Assembly (NCBI GenBank): GCA_002995625.1
Contig: PVBP01000025.1
Location: 1-35,733 of the forward strand
Source of the DNA: Lysobacteraceae bacterium
GTDB taxonomy: Bacteria; Pseudomonadota; Gammaproteobacteria; Xanthomonadales; Ahniellaceae
Length of the DNA stretch: 35,733 nucleotides
Direction of reading: 5' to 3'
The notes under the pieces were generated by a model. That model was not told the DNA's origin and searched no databases. It saw only the letters and a list, made by a program, of their open reading frames with translations. Positions 8,243-16,805 of this stretch are shown one piece after another (position 1 is the first letter of the stretch; every line of letters starts with the position of its first letter). The position numbers and the translations under genes are program-made.

Positions 8243-9191
8243 CCCCGTACGGCGGCGAGCGGACGATCCCGCTCGCCACCTCCGGCATCTCGATCGCGAG
8301 GAAATCGATCAGGGCCCGAACCGCCGGCAGCAGCCCGCGCCGATGCGGGAACACGACGTGGAACACCCCCTGCGGCAGCCGCCAGTCGGGCAGCACCCGG
8401 AGCAGGCGCCGGTCGGCCAGCGCCGGACGCGCGACGGATTCGGGAAGGAGCGCGATGCCGAGGCCGGCGATCGCCGCCTCGCGCAGCACGGCGAAGCCGG
8501 CACAGGAGACGCGCGGCAGCAGCTCGACCCGGGCTTGGCCGCCGCCCGGCCCGATCAGCGAGAGTCGCGCGAGCTCCCCGTCGATCCCGAAGCCGAGGAA
8601 GGGGTGACCCGCGAGCGCCTCCGGGTCGCCGGGACGCCCCGCGGCGTCGCAGTAGGCGGGACTCGCGACCAGCAGCTCCTCGAGTTCGGCGAAACGCCGC
8701 ATCACGAGGCCATCCTCGCCGCTCGGCTGCTGGCGCACGCGCAACGCGCAGTCGAAGCCTTCGGCGAGCACGTCGACGCGCCGGTTCGAGACCTCGATGT
8801 CGAGCCGGACGTCCGGGTAGCGCGCGAGGAAGCTCGGCAGCACCGGCGCCAGCATCGACTCGGCGATCGCGATCGGACACGCGACCCGGACCCGTCCGCG
8901 CGGCGCTGCCGTGGCTTCGGCGACGACCGCGAGTGCCGCGCCGGCCTCGGCCAGCATCGCCTCGGCGTGGCGCGCGAGGCGCTCGCCGATCGGCGTCACC
9001 CGGAAGCGGCGGGTCGAGCGCTGCAGCAGGCGCACGCCGAGGTGCCGCTCGAGCGCGTCGACGTGGCGCGAGAGGCGGGACGTCGGGACCCCGAGCGCAC
9101 GGCCCGCCGCCGCAAAGCCGCCGTGGCGCACGACCGCGGCGTACAGGCGCAGGTCGTCCAGCGAGACATCGAGGCGCTCGATTGCATCCAT
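8208..9191 (-). CDS. LysR-family transcriptional regulator
   Basis: A 327-residue LysR regulator. The winged helix-turn-helix occupies about residues 8-68 (VVRHGGFAAAGRALGV, then SRLSRHVDALERHLGVRLLQR). The effector-binding domain of the CrgA/AaeR-like subgroup follows, starting at RGRVRVACP and ending near residue 305. It is transcribed away from the azoreductase gene with an 88-nt gap, the usual layout for a LysR protein controlling its divergent neighbour. A GATA-N9-TATC dyad in that gap overlaps the azoreductase -35. The inducer is likely a quinone, azo or electrophilic compound, judged only from the target genes. The last 35 bases overlap the end of the convergent patatin gene, which adds residues beyond the family's usual end. 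Confidence 0.93.
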   Translation of the reverse strand: MDAIERLDVSLDDLRLYAAVVRHGGFAAAGRALGVPTSRLSRHVDALERHLGVRLLQRSTRRFRVTPIGERLARHAEAMLAEAGAALAVVAEATAAPRGRVRVACPIAIAESMLAPVLPSFLARYPDVRLDIEVSNRRVDVLAEGFDCALRVRQQPSGEDGLVMRRFAELEELLVASPAYCDAAGRPGDPEALAGHPFLGFGIDGELARLSLIGPGGGQARVELLPRVSCAGFAVLREAAIAGLGIALLPESVARPALADRRLLRVLPDWRLPQGVFHVVFPHRRGLLPAVRALIDFLAIEMPEVASGIVRSPPYGVSAEAAAASRT

Positions 9192-9210
9192 TATTGCAAC
9201 GATCCATCCC

Positions 9211-9227
9211 GATAGAGCCGCATTATC
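9211..9227. promoter_or_regulatory. candidate LysR-binding dyad (T-N11-A)
   Basis: GATAGAGCCGCATTATC carries an inverted GATA/TATC pair that fits the T-N11-A core of LysR boxes. It lies in the divergent lysR-azoR gap and overlaps the candidate -35 at 9223-9228. Confidence 0.4.
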
Positions 9228-9251
9228 ACCGATTCATGCCGTGGGTAGTGT
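9223..9251 (+). promoter_or_regulatory. candidate promoter of azoR-pirin
   Basis: TTATCA (9223-9228), a 17-nt spacer and TAGTGT (9246-9251) give a plausible sigma-70 promoter 28 nt before the azoreductase start. The overlap with the LysR-type dyad suggests regulation at this site. Confidence 0.4.
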
Positions 9252-9279
9252 TTCAGTCCCAACCACGGAGGCATCGACC

Positions 9280-9879
9280 ATGCAGATCCTGCACCTCGAT
9301 TCGAGCGCCCTCGGCACTGCCAGCGCCAGCCGCGAGCTGACCCGCACGATCGTCGACACGCTCGCGCTCCACCACCCGCGGGCGCGGGTGACCCATGTCG
9401 ACCTCGACGCCGACCCCTTGCCGCACCTGACCGAGCGCAGCCTCGCCAAGGCCGATCCGGCCGAGGCCGCGCGCGCCGAGCGCACGCTCGAGGACTTCCT
9501 CGCCGCAGACCTGCTGGTGATCGGCGCGCCGATGTACAACTTCGGGATTCCGTCGACGCTGAAGGCCTGGATCGACCGCGTCACGGTCGCCGGCCGCACC
9601 TTCCGCTACACCGCGAACGGTCCCGAGGGTCTTGCCCGCGGCAAGCGCGCGATCCTCGCGATCAGCCAGGGCGGCGTGCACGCGCCGGGCGGGCCGAGCG
9701 ACTTCCAGCAGCGCTACCTCGAGTTCGTGCTGGGCTTCCTTGGCATCACCGACGTCCACGCGGTCCGGGCCGGCGGTCTGGCACTCTCGGCCGAGCATCG
9801 CGAGCGCGCGATGGCCGAGGCCCTGGCGGAAGCACGCCGCGTCGCCGGACTGCCGTTCGCGCTCGATCGCGCCGCCTGA
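9280..9879 (+). CDS. azoR: FMN-dependent NADH-azoreductase / quinone reductase
   Basis: A 199-residue flavodoxin-fold reductase of the AzoR/AcpD family. The FMN-phosphate loop is DSSALGTASASR (about 7-18), and the diagnostic GAPMYNFGIPSTLKAWID is at about 82-99. A second conserved loop, SQGGVHAPGG, follows. Relatives reduce quinones and azo bonds by two-electron transfer from NAD(P)H in the cytoplasm, which protects against thiol-reactive and quinone stress. ATG 9280 is fixed by GGAGG ending 8 nt upstream and by the family start MQILHLDSSAL. The pirin gene begins 20 nt downstream, so the two form an operon facing the divergent LysR gene, a common detoxification module in proteobacteria. Confidence 0.95.
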   Translation: MQILHLDSSALGTASASRELTRTIVDTLALHHPRARVTHVDLDADPLPHLTERSLAKADPAEAARAERTLEDFLAADLLVIGAPMYNFGIPSTLKAWIDRVTVAGRTFRYTANGPEGLARGKRAILAISQGGVHAPGGPSDFQQRYLEFVLGFLGITDVHAVRAGGLALSAEHRERAMAEALAEARRVAGLPFALDRAA

Positions 9880-9899
9880 ACCCGACTGGAGCCCAACCG

Positions 9900-10763
9900 A
9901 TGAACGCGATAATCCGTGACGACCACCCGACGCCGCGTCGCGTGCTGCACGCGCTTCGCGGCCTGCCGACCTCGGACGGCGCCGGCGTGCGCCTGACCCG
10001 GGTGATCGGGACCTCGCAGCTGCCCGATCTCGACCCGTTCCTGATGCTCGACGAGTTCGGCACCGACCGGCCCGAGGACTACATCGCCGGCTTTCCGGAC
10101 CACCCGCACCGCGGCTTCGAGACCGTGACCTACATGCTCGACGGGCGCATGCGGCACCGCGACAACCACGGCAACGAGGGCGTGCTGGTGCCGGGCTCGG
10201 TGCAGTGGATGACGGCCGGCCGCGGCATCGTGCATTCCGAGATGCCCGAGCAGGTCGAGGGCCGGATGCGCGGCTTCCAGCTCTGGATCAACCTGCCGGC
10301 GCGCGACAAGATGACCGCGCCGCGCTACCAGGAGTACGCGCCGGACGCGATCCCGGTCGCGCGTCCGGCCGAAGGCGTGGTGCTCAAGGTGATCGCCGGC
10401 GAGGCTGGCGGGACCCGCGGCCCGATCGCGCAGCCGGCGACCGATCCGCTCTACGTCGACGTCCACCTTGCGGCCGGGGCGGGCACGACGCTCGACGTGC
10501 CGGCCGGGCATCGCGCCTTCGCCTACGTCTACGACGGCGCGATCCGGGTCGCCGGCGAACGGGTCGAGGCCGGCGTGCTCGCGATCCTGGGCGATGGCGA
10601 CACGCTGGACCTCGCATCGACGGGGCCGAACGGCGTGTCGCGGGCGATCGTCGTGGCCGGGCGCCCGCTCAACGAGCCGGTCGCACGGATGGGCCCGTTC
10701 GTGATGAACACGAAGGCCGAGATCTACCAGGCCGTCGCCGATTACCAGGCCGGGCGGTTCTGA
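9900..10763 (+). CDS. pirin family protein (quercetin dioxygenase-like bicupin)
   Basis: A 287-residue pirin. The N-terminal cupin carries the metal ligands in HPHRGFETVTYML (His68 and His70) and in GRGIVHSEMP (His112 and Glu114), so the pirin metal site is complete. The C-terminal cupin (about 175-285) is degenerate, as is usual. Bacterial pirins are iron proteins; some, such as YhhW, have quercetin 2,3-dioxygenase activity and others bind enzymes such as pyruvate dehydrogenase E1. It follows azoR by 20 nt and is probably co-expressed in response to aromatic or quinone stress. Its end converges on the kinase gene with 24 nt between stops. Confidence 0.94.
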   Translation: MNAIIRDDHPTPRRVLHALRGLPTSDGAGVRLTRVIGTSQLPDLDPFLMLDEFGTDRPEDYIAGFPDHPHRGFETVTYMLDGRMRHRDNHGNEGVLVPGSVQWMTAGRGIVHSEMPEQVEGRMRGFQLWINLPARDKMTAPRYQEYAPDAIPVARPAEGVVLKVIAGEAGGTRGPIAQPATDPLYVDVHLAAGAGTTLDVPAGHRAFAYVYDGAIRVAGERVEAGVLAILGDGDTLDLASTGPNGVSRAIVVAGRPLNEPVARMGPFVMNTKAEIYQAVADYQAGRF

Positions 10764-10787
10764 CCGGCGCGCTCGTCGAGCCGCGCG

Positions 10788-13598
10788 CTAGTCGAGCCGC
10801 GCGGCCAGTTCGGCCGCCGCCCGGCGCGACGGCGCGCCGTCCACCAGTTCGGCGTCGAGCAACGGGCGCGCCGACGCCAGCAGCCGCCGCGCCTCGCCGC
10901 GGTCGCCCCGCGCGAGCGCATTGCGCGCGAGCGCAAGCTCGAGCACGGCGATGCGCGGCTGGGCGTCGCCGCCGTAGGTCCGATACGCGCCGATCGCCTC
11001 GGACAGCGCGCGACGCTCGCCCTCGGCATCCCGGTCGCGGCGGGCGGCCAGCGCGCGAAGCTCGGCCAGCCGCGCCTCGCGCATCGGCTGGCGCGGATCC
11101 GCCGCCGCGTAGCGGGCGCCGATCGCATCGACGGCGTCGGCATCGACCGGCTCGCCCTTCGCGAGCCGGATCCGCTCGCGCAGCAGCGCGCTGTCGTCCG
11201 GCTCGAGGTTCTGCGGCAGCGCCAGCGCGCGCCGGACCTCGATCGCGGCGGTGATCTCGGACAGCGCTTCGTCGAGTCGCCCCTGTGCGAGCAGCACGCG
11301 CGCGAGGTTGTGGCGCGCCCGCGCGGTCGACAGGTGTCGTTCGCCGAAGGCCTCGATCCGGATCGCGAGCGAGCGCCGCATCGCGTCCTCGGCAGCCACG
11401 TAGTCCTCGCGTTCCTCGAGCGCGCTCGCGAGATTGTTGATCAGGTTGACGCCGGCGGCCGGGCTCGACTCGATCCGCGACTTGATCGCGATCGCGTCGC
11501 GGAAATGCCGCTCGGCCTCGCGCAGCCGCCCCTGGTCGAGCAGCAGGTTGCCGAGCTCGTTGTGGGCGTCGACGACCGCGTTCGAGTCGTCGCCGTGCAC
11601 CCGGCGCACCGCGTCGAGCTGGGCCGCGAACAGCGCGGTCGCCTCGGCCAGCCGGTTGGTCTGGCGCAGGCCCATGCCGAGCACCTGCTGGGTCACGAAG
11701 GTGCTCGGATGGTCGGGTCCAAGCACGCGCTGCTTGAGCGCGAGCGCCTGCTCGAGGATCGCGACCCCCTCGGCGTCGCGATGGGTGTTGAGCGCGAGCC
11801 AGCCGAGGTTGTGCAGCGCACTCGACATGCCGCGCTCGTCCGGCGGCTGCTGGGCGCGGGCGCTGGCCAGCGCGGCCTCGAAGCTGGCCTGCGCGCCGGC
11901 GTAGTCGTTCACGTGCCGGCGCGCGACGCCCAGCGTGTTGTGGATCCCCTGCCAGCGCGGATCGCGCGGGGCCAGCCGCTCGCGGGCGATCGCCGCCGCC
12001 TCCTCGGCCGCCGCGAGCGCCTCGACGTGCCGCTGGCGCTGGGCCTCGGCGCGGGAGAGCTGGCGCAGCGCGTCCATCAGGATCTCGTCGCGGGGCGCCG
12101 GGCGCGCGCGCAGCAGCGCGACCGCCCGGTCGAGCTGCCGGGCCGCGATCTCGCCCTGGCCGATCGTGATGTAGATGCCGCCGAGCGCCTCGAGCAGCCG
12201 GGCCCGCACCTCGGGCCGATCCGGTGGATTCGCGTCGAGCCCGGCCGCGCCACGGTCGAGCAGCTCGCGCGCCGTGACCGCGCGGCCACGGGTCACGGCC
12301 GGATCCGCGCCTTCGAACAGGCCGACCACGAACTCGGTCACCTCGCGCGCGGTCTCGGCCTCGATCCGCGCCGTGGCCTCGGCCACCAGCGCGCGTTCGC
12401 GCGTGACCGCGAGGTGGATCGAGATGCCGACGATCGTCGCGATCGCGGCCGCGCTGGCGACGACGCCGACCGGATGGCGGGCGACGAACTTGCGCGCGCG
12501 ATAGGCGATCGAGTCGGGCGCCGCCTCGAGCGGCTCGTGCCGGAACCAGCGCTCGAGGTCGGCCGCGAGCGCGGCGGCCGACGCGTAGCGTCGCTCGGGC
12601 TCCTCGGCCAGCGCCTTCTGCACGATCGTGTCGAGCTCGCCGCGCAGGCGCGGCGCCTCGCGCCGGATCCACGGCGCGTCGGCCCGGGCCGCGGCCTGGC
12701 TCGCCCGGCCGGTCCTCGACCCGCCGCTCGACGCGCGCGCGCGGCCATCGAAGGCGGGCGAACCGGTCAGGGTCTCGAACAGCAGCAGGCCGAGGCCATA
12801 GACGTCGGTCGCGGTCGTGACCGGGAGGCCCTGCCACTGCTCGGGGCTGGCGTAGGCCGGCGTGAACACGCGCGTCGCGGCCGCCGGCTGCGCGTCGTCG
12901 CCGAGCAGCTTGCCGATGCCGAAGTCGAGCAGCACCGGCTGGCCGTCGGCCCGCACCATCACGTTCGCGGGCTTGAGGTCCCGGTGGACGATCAGGTTGC
13001 GATGGGCGTGGTGGACCGCCGCGCACAGCGCCTGGATCAGCCGCAGCCGGGTCGCGAGATCGGGCTCGGTCCGCGCCAGCCACGCCGCCAGCGGCTCGCC
13101 GTCGACGTACTCCATGACCAGGTACGGCTGGCCGGCGTCGGTTTCGCCGCCGTCGAGCAGGCGGCAGATGTTCGGGTGGGCGAGGTCGGCCAGCAGCTGG
13201 CGCTCGCGCCGGAACTGCGCCAAGGCCTCGCGCGTCGGGAAGCCGCGCAGGAGCTTGACCGCCGCCAGCTGGCGGTACGCGGCGTCGGCCCGTTCGGCGA
13301 GGAACACGGTGCCCATGCCGCCGGCGCCGAGCTCGCGGACCAGCCGCCAGGGGCCGAGCCGCGCGCCCGCCCCGAGCGATCCGGCGCCGGCGTCGGCGCC
13401 CGTCGGGCGGAGGGAGTGCTGGTCCGAGACGACGGTCGCGTCGGATCCGGTGTCGCGGACCAGCAGCGCGAGCACGCCCTCGACGAGGGCGGGATCATCG
13501 CCGGCCCGCGACTTGATGAACGCCCAGCGTTCGCCGCTCGGCACCGCGAGGGCCTCGCGGTACAGCGCCTCGACGCGGGGATCGGTCTCACCGCTCAT
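10788..13598 (-). CDS. transmembrane Ser/Thr protein kinase with TPR-rich C-terminal domain
   Basis: A 936-residue receptor-type kinase. A helical N-terminal segment (1-80) precedes the kinase. The glycine loop is GAGGMGTV (91-98), the catalytic lysine Lys115 in AAVKLL, HRDLKPANVMV has Asp207, DFG is at 225-227 and SPEQWQ follows, so it should be active. A 40-residue Ser/Arg/Ala-rich insert (about 285-312) interrupts the C-lobe. A single membrane helix (about 378-398) separates it from about 530 residues of tetratricopeptide-like helical pairs, some of the 42-residue kinesin-light-chain type (LHNLGWLAL, ALALKQRVLGPDHPST). These would lie in the periplasm and serve as a sensor or docking surface. 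ATG 13598 is chosen from the family-like start. Such kinases often lie beside an ECF sigma gene; none is present here. Confidence 0.92.
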   Translation of the reverse strand: MSGETDPRVEALYREALAVPSGERWAFIKSRAGDDPALVEGVLALLVRDTGSDATVVSDQHSLRPTGADAGAGSLGAGARLGPWRLVRELGAGGMGTVFLAERADAAYRQLAAVKLLRGFPTREALAQFRRERQLLADLAHPNICRLLDGGETDAGQPYLVMEYVDGEPLAAWLARTEPDLATRLRLIQALCAAVHHAHRNLIVHRDLKPANVMVRADGQPVLLDFGIGKLLGDDAQPAAATRVFTPAYASPEQWQGLPVTTATDVYGLGLLLFETLTGSPAFDGRARASSGGSRTGRASQAAARADAPWIRREAPRLRGELDTIVQKALAEEPERRYASAAALAADLERWFRHEPLEAAPDSIAYRARKFVARHPVGVVASAAAIATIVGISIHLAVTRERALVAEATARIEAETAREVTEFVVGLFEGADPAVTRGRAVTARELLDRGAAGLDANPPDRPEVRARLLEALGGIYITIGQGEIAARQLDRAVALLRARPAPRDEILMDALRQLSRAEAQRQRHVEALAAAEEAAAIARERLAPRDPRWQGIHNTLGVARRHVNDYAGAQASFEAALASARAQQPPDERGMSSALHNLGWLALNTHRDAEGVAILEQALALKQRVLGPDHPSTFVTQQVLGMGLRQTNRLAEATALFAAQLDAVRRVHGDDSNAVVDAHNELGNLLLDQGRLREAERHFRDAIAIKSRIESSPAAGVNLINNLASALEEREDYVAAEDAMRRSLAIRIEAFGERHLSTARARHNLARVLLAQGRLDEALSEITAAIEVRRALALPQNLEPDDSALLRERIRLAKGEPVDADAVDAIGARYAAADPRQPMREARLAELRALAARRDRDAEGERRALSEAIGAYRTYGGDAQPRIAVLELALARNALARGDRGEARRLLASARPLLDAELVDGAPSRRAAAELAARLD

Positions 13599-13834
13599 TC
13601 CGCGGATGATGCCCGAGCCCGGGCGCGGGCGAAGCCCCCGCGATGTCCACCCGCGCGAGCTCCAGCACACCGTCGGCACCGGCGCGGCCACCGACCGGCC
13701 CGCTGGCCGACCTCGGGCCTCGCTGCCGGAACCTGCCGCGGGATGGGCGTCCCGCGACAATCACCCGCGGGTTCGCTCGCGTGGCCGACTCGGTGCCGTT
13801 CGCGCCGGCCCTGCTCAGGCCGACGCGCGGCCGC

Positions 13835-15928
13835 TCACCAGATCGCGACGCGCCGGTCGGCCGGACGCACCATCGGGTCGCCGTCCTGGCAGCCGAAGGC
13901 GCGGTGGAACTCGGGCAGGTTCGACAGCGGGCCGTTGGTGCGGAACTTCGACGGCGCGTGCGGACCGACGTTGACCTGGATCTTCATCGCCTCGTCGGTG
14001 AAGTTGCGGCGCCAGACCTGCGACCAGCCGAGGAAGAAGCGCTGCTGCGGCGTGAAGCCGTCGATCAGCGGCTGCGGCCGGCCGCGCAGCGCCTCCTCGA
14101 GCGCGTCGTAGGCGATCTTGAGGCCGCCGAGATCGGCGATGTTCTCGCCGAGCGAGACGCGGCCGTTGAGCCGCATGTCGCCGATCGCGACGAACTCGCC
14201 GGCCTGGTCGACCAGCCGCTGCGCGCGCGCGTCGAAGCGCTGTCGGTCCTCCGGCGTCCACCACATCCGCAGGCGGCCCTGCGAATCGAAGCGGCTGCCC
14301 TGGTCGTCGAAGCCGTGCAGCAGCTCGTGGCCGATCACGGCGCCGATGCCGCCGTAGTTCAGCGCGTCGTCGGCCTGCATGTCGAAGAACGGCGGCTGCA
14401 GGATGCCGGCCGGGAACACGATCTCGTTCCAGACCGCGTTGTAGTACGCGTTGACCTGCTGCGGCGGCATGCCCCACTCGCTGCGGTCGACCGGCTTGCC
14501 GATCTTGGCCATGTCGCGGCGGTGCTCGTGCTGCACCAGCGCGCGGACGTTGCCGAAGTGGTCGTCGCGCGCGAGCGTGACGCCCGAGTAGTCGCGCCAG
14601 ACGTCCGGATAGCCGATCTTCGCGGTGAAGGTCGACCACTTCTCGAGCGCCTCGCGCCGCGTGTCGTCGCCCATCCACTCGAGGTTCTCGAGCCGCTGGC
14701 GGAGCGAGGACTTGAGATGGCCGATCATCTCCATCATCCGCGCCTTGGCCTCGGGCGGGAAGTACTTCGCGACGAACAGCTGGCCGAGCGGCTGGCCGAG
14801 GATGCCGTTCATCTGCTCGATCGTGCGCTCGTCGCGCGGGCGCTGCTCGCGCTGGCCGCGCAGCACGGTGGCGTAGAAGCGGAAGCTCTCGTCGGCGAAG
14901 GCCCGCGGCAGGTTCGGCGCCGACTGCCGGATCAGGTGCCAGCGCAGGTAGGCCTGCCAGGTCGCCACCGGCACGTCGTGGAGCGCCTTCTCGGCCTCGG
15001 CGAAGAACTTCGGGTGCGAGAGGTTGAACTCGGTGATGCCCGCAAGGCCGTTGGCGTCGAACAGCGCCCGCCAGCCGACGGTCGGGGTCTTGCGGTCGGC
15101 GTCGGCGACGCTGACGAGGTTGTACGAGTTGTCCGGAACGCGGAGCTCCTCGCGCGTCAGGTGGGTCCCTGCGAGCCGGGTCTCGAGCGCGAGGATCGAG
15201 CGCGCCTCGGCTTCGGCGCGATCGCGCGGCGTTCCGGCCGCCGCGAGCTGGTTCGCGATGTGCTCGACGTACTGCTCGCGGAGCCTGGCCGACTCGGCGT
15301 CGTCGCGGGTGTAGAAGTCGCGGTTCGGAAGGCCCAGCCCGCCCTGCGTCGCGTAGGCGATGACGCGCGTGTTGTCCTTCAGGTCCTGGCGCGAGAAGAA
15401 GCCGTACAGCGCGCCGACGCCGTTCGACTGCCACGCGCGGATCGTCGCGGCCACGTCGCCCGGGGTGCGGATCGCGTCGATCGCGGCGAGTTCACCCGCG
15501 ATCGGTGCGAGGCCCCGCGCCTCGATCGCCGCCTCGTCCATCGCCGCGGCATAGAACGCGCCAACCAGGGCCTCGGCCGAACCCGGGACAACGTCGATGC
15601 GATCGGCCGCGGCGGCGGCGAGCGCGCGCAGGCGCTCGTTGTTGCGGTATTCGAGCTCGTTGAAGGTGCCCCAGGTCGAGAACGCGGCCGGGACCGGGTT
15701 GTTTCGCAGCCAGTTGCCGTTCGAGTAGACGTAGAAGTCCTGGCAGGCGCCGACGGTCTTGTCGAAGTTCGCGAGGTCGAGACCGCGCAGGTTGCTGGAC
15801 GGGGTCGTGGTCGCGGTGGTCGCCCGGTCGGCCGCGTCCGGCGCATCGGCGACACGCGGCGCGCCCGCGCAGGCACCGAGGAACAGGCTCGCGGCAACCG
15901 CGAAGGCGAGGGGACGACGGACCGGCAT
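13835..15928 (-). CDS. M13-family zinc metallopeptidase lipoprotein (PepO/neprilysin-like)
   Basis: A 697-residue neprilysin-type peptidase. The signal peptide ends in the lipobox LFLGAC (Cys20), so the mature protein should be lipid-anchored, most likely in the outer membrane facing the periplasm. The zinc site is HELLH (His534, Glu535, His538) with the third ligand in GENIADLGGL about 60 residues on. The substrate-positioning NAYYN and the C-terminal CQDGDPMVRP, both M13 hallmarks, are present, so the enzyme appears intact. M13 peptidases cut oligopeptides with a size limit of about 3-5 kDa. ATG 15928 is supported by GAGGAG 6 nt upstream and by the signal peptide; the open frame upstream lacks either. 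It lies 236 nt upstream of the kinase on the same strand, with no clear evidence of a common operon. Confidence 0.95.
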   Translation of the reverse strand: MPVRRPLAFAVAASLFLGACAGAPRVADAPDAADRATTATTTPSSNLRGLDLANFDKTVGACQDFYVYSNGNWLRNNPVPAAFSTWGTFNELEYRNNERLRALAAAAADRIDVVPGSAEALVGAFYAAAMDEAAIEARGLAPIAGELAAIDAIRTPGDVAATIRAWQSNGVGALYGFFSRQDLKDNTRVIAYATQGGLGLPNRDFYTRDDAESARLREQYVEHIANQLAAAGTPRDRAEAEARSILALETRLAGTHLTREELRVPDNSYNLVSVADADRKTPTVGWRALFDANGLAGITEFNLSHPKFFAEAEKALHDVPVATWQAYLRWHLIRQSAPNLPRAFADESFRFYATVLRGQREQRPRDERTIEQMNGILGQPLGQLFVAKYFPPEAKARMMEMIGHLKSSLRQRLENLEWMGDDTRREALEKWSTFTAKIGYPDVWRDYSGVTLARDDHFGNVRALVQHEHRRDMAKIGKPVDRSEWGMPPQQVNAYYNAVWNEIVFPAGILQPPFFDMQADDALNYGGIGAVIGHELLHGFDDQGSRFDSQGRLRMWWTPEDRQRFDARAQRLVDQAGEFVAIGDMRLNGRVSLGENIADLGGLKIAYDALEEALRGRPQPLIDGFTPQQRFFLGWSQVWRRNFTDEAMKIQVNVGPHAPSKFRTNGPLSNLPEFHRAFGCQDGDPMVRPADRRVAIW

Positions 15929-16058
15929 GGCAGGCTCCTCGAATCGGACGGAACGCCGGATTGGGCCACAGCGGGGATTCGGCACCAGTGCAGGAGGTCA
16001 TGGTCGGCGCCTCGCGACCCCCGGGATCGAGCAGGCCGCGCCGCGGATGACCAGGATC

Positions 16059-16072
16059 AATGTCCGGACATT
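16059..16072. promoter_or_regulatory. perfect 14-bp palindrome, candidate operator
   Basis: AATGTCCGGACATT is a perfect palindrome in the divergent gap between the M13 peptidase (start 15928) and the membrane protein (start 16122). It lies about 50 nt before the latter start, where a repressor or activator site would be expected. No regulator gene lies beside it and the binding protein cannot be named. Confidence 0.45.
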
Positions 16073-16121
16073 TCGTCCGTCCTACGGTTCGCGGACCGAA
16101 GCGATCAGGGGAGGTTCGACG

Positions 16122-16805
16122 ATGGTCGTGTCCGAACTCGCGGTGCTCCGCTGGCTCCACATCCTCGCGATGGTCTACTGGCTCGGCGGGGAGTGGGGCG
16201 TGTTCCAGACCTCGCGCCACGTGGTCGACCGGCGGCTGTCGCTCGACGAACGTCGCCGCCACATGGAGACCGCCTACCGCATCGACATCCTCGCCCGCAC
16301 CGGCATCATCCTGCTGCTCCCGCTCGGCCTGCACATGGGCTACCTCTGGACCGTGCAGCCCCACGGCGGCGCCTTCCTGGGGTTCGTCTGGATCGCGACC
16401 GCGCTGTGGCTGGCGCTGTGCTGGGCGGCCTTCGTCCACCGCGAGACCGATCTCGGCATCCGGCTCACGAAGATCGACGAAGCCGTGCGCTACGTGCTGA
16501 TCCCGGTGCTCGCGATCGCGGCGATCTCCTCGATCCTCGGCCACGGGCCGTTCAAGGGCGACCCGGGCTTCCTCTGGTACTCGTGGAAGGTGCTGATCTA
16601 CGCCGGCCTGCTCGTGATCGGACTCGGGCTGCGCCACATCATGCGCGAGTGGACGACGCTGTTCCGGCGGCTCGCGACCGAAGGCTCGACGCCCGAGGTC
16701 GAGGACCGGCTCGCGCGCTCGCTGCGCTTCGGCCGCGGCATGGCCTACGTCTACTGGATCGGCATCGCGGGCGTCGCCTTCCTCGGGGCCGCGAAGCCGT
16801 TCTGA
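16122..16805 (+). CDS. six-helix integral membrane protein, CopD/DUF-type, function unknown
   Basis: A 227-residue protein made almost entirely of membrane helices: about 6-27 (VLRWLHILAMVYWLGG), 56-76, 84-108, 121-142, 148-172 and 210-225. ATG 16122 is set by GGGGAGG 7 nt upstream. The first helix, with WLHILAMVYWLGGE, and a histidine in GLHMG in the second helix resemble CopD-like and heme-b-binding membrane proteins in which helix histidines ligate a cofactor. That likeness is weak and the function is not assigned. The gene stands alone: the M13 peptidase diverges and the next gene starts 345 nt downstream. A perfect 14-bp palindrome precedes it and suggests specific regulation. Confidence 0.85.
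   Translation: MVVSELAVLRWLHILAMVYWLGGEWGVFQTSRHVVDRRLSLDERRRHMETAYRIDILARTGIILLLPLGLHMGYLWTVQPHGGAFLGFVWIATALWLALCWAAFVHRETDLGIRLTKIDEAVRYVLIPVLAIAAISSILGHGPFKGDPGFLWYSWKVLIYAGLLVIGLGLRHIMREWTTLFRRLATEGSTPEVEDRLARSLRFGRGMAYVYWIGIAGVAFLGAAKPF

Noticed and set aside
10775-10803. Direct repeat of GTCGAGCCGCGCG, 16 bases apart, across the kinase stop
   Set aside because: A small local duplication at a gene end with no evident function; it does not disrupt either gene.
11310-14111. A 933-codon open frame on the plus strand, antisense to the kinase
   Set aside because: Arg/Gly/Ala/Asp-rich composition without recognisable domains; it is the mirror of strongly supported kinase and M13 genes and is expected in DNA this GC-rich.
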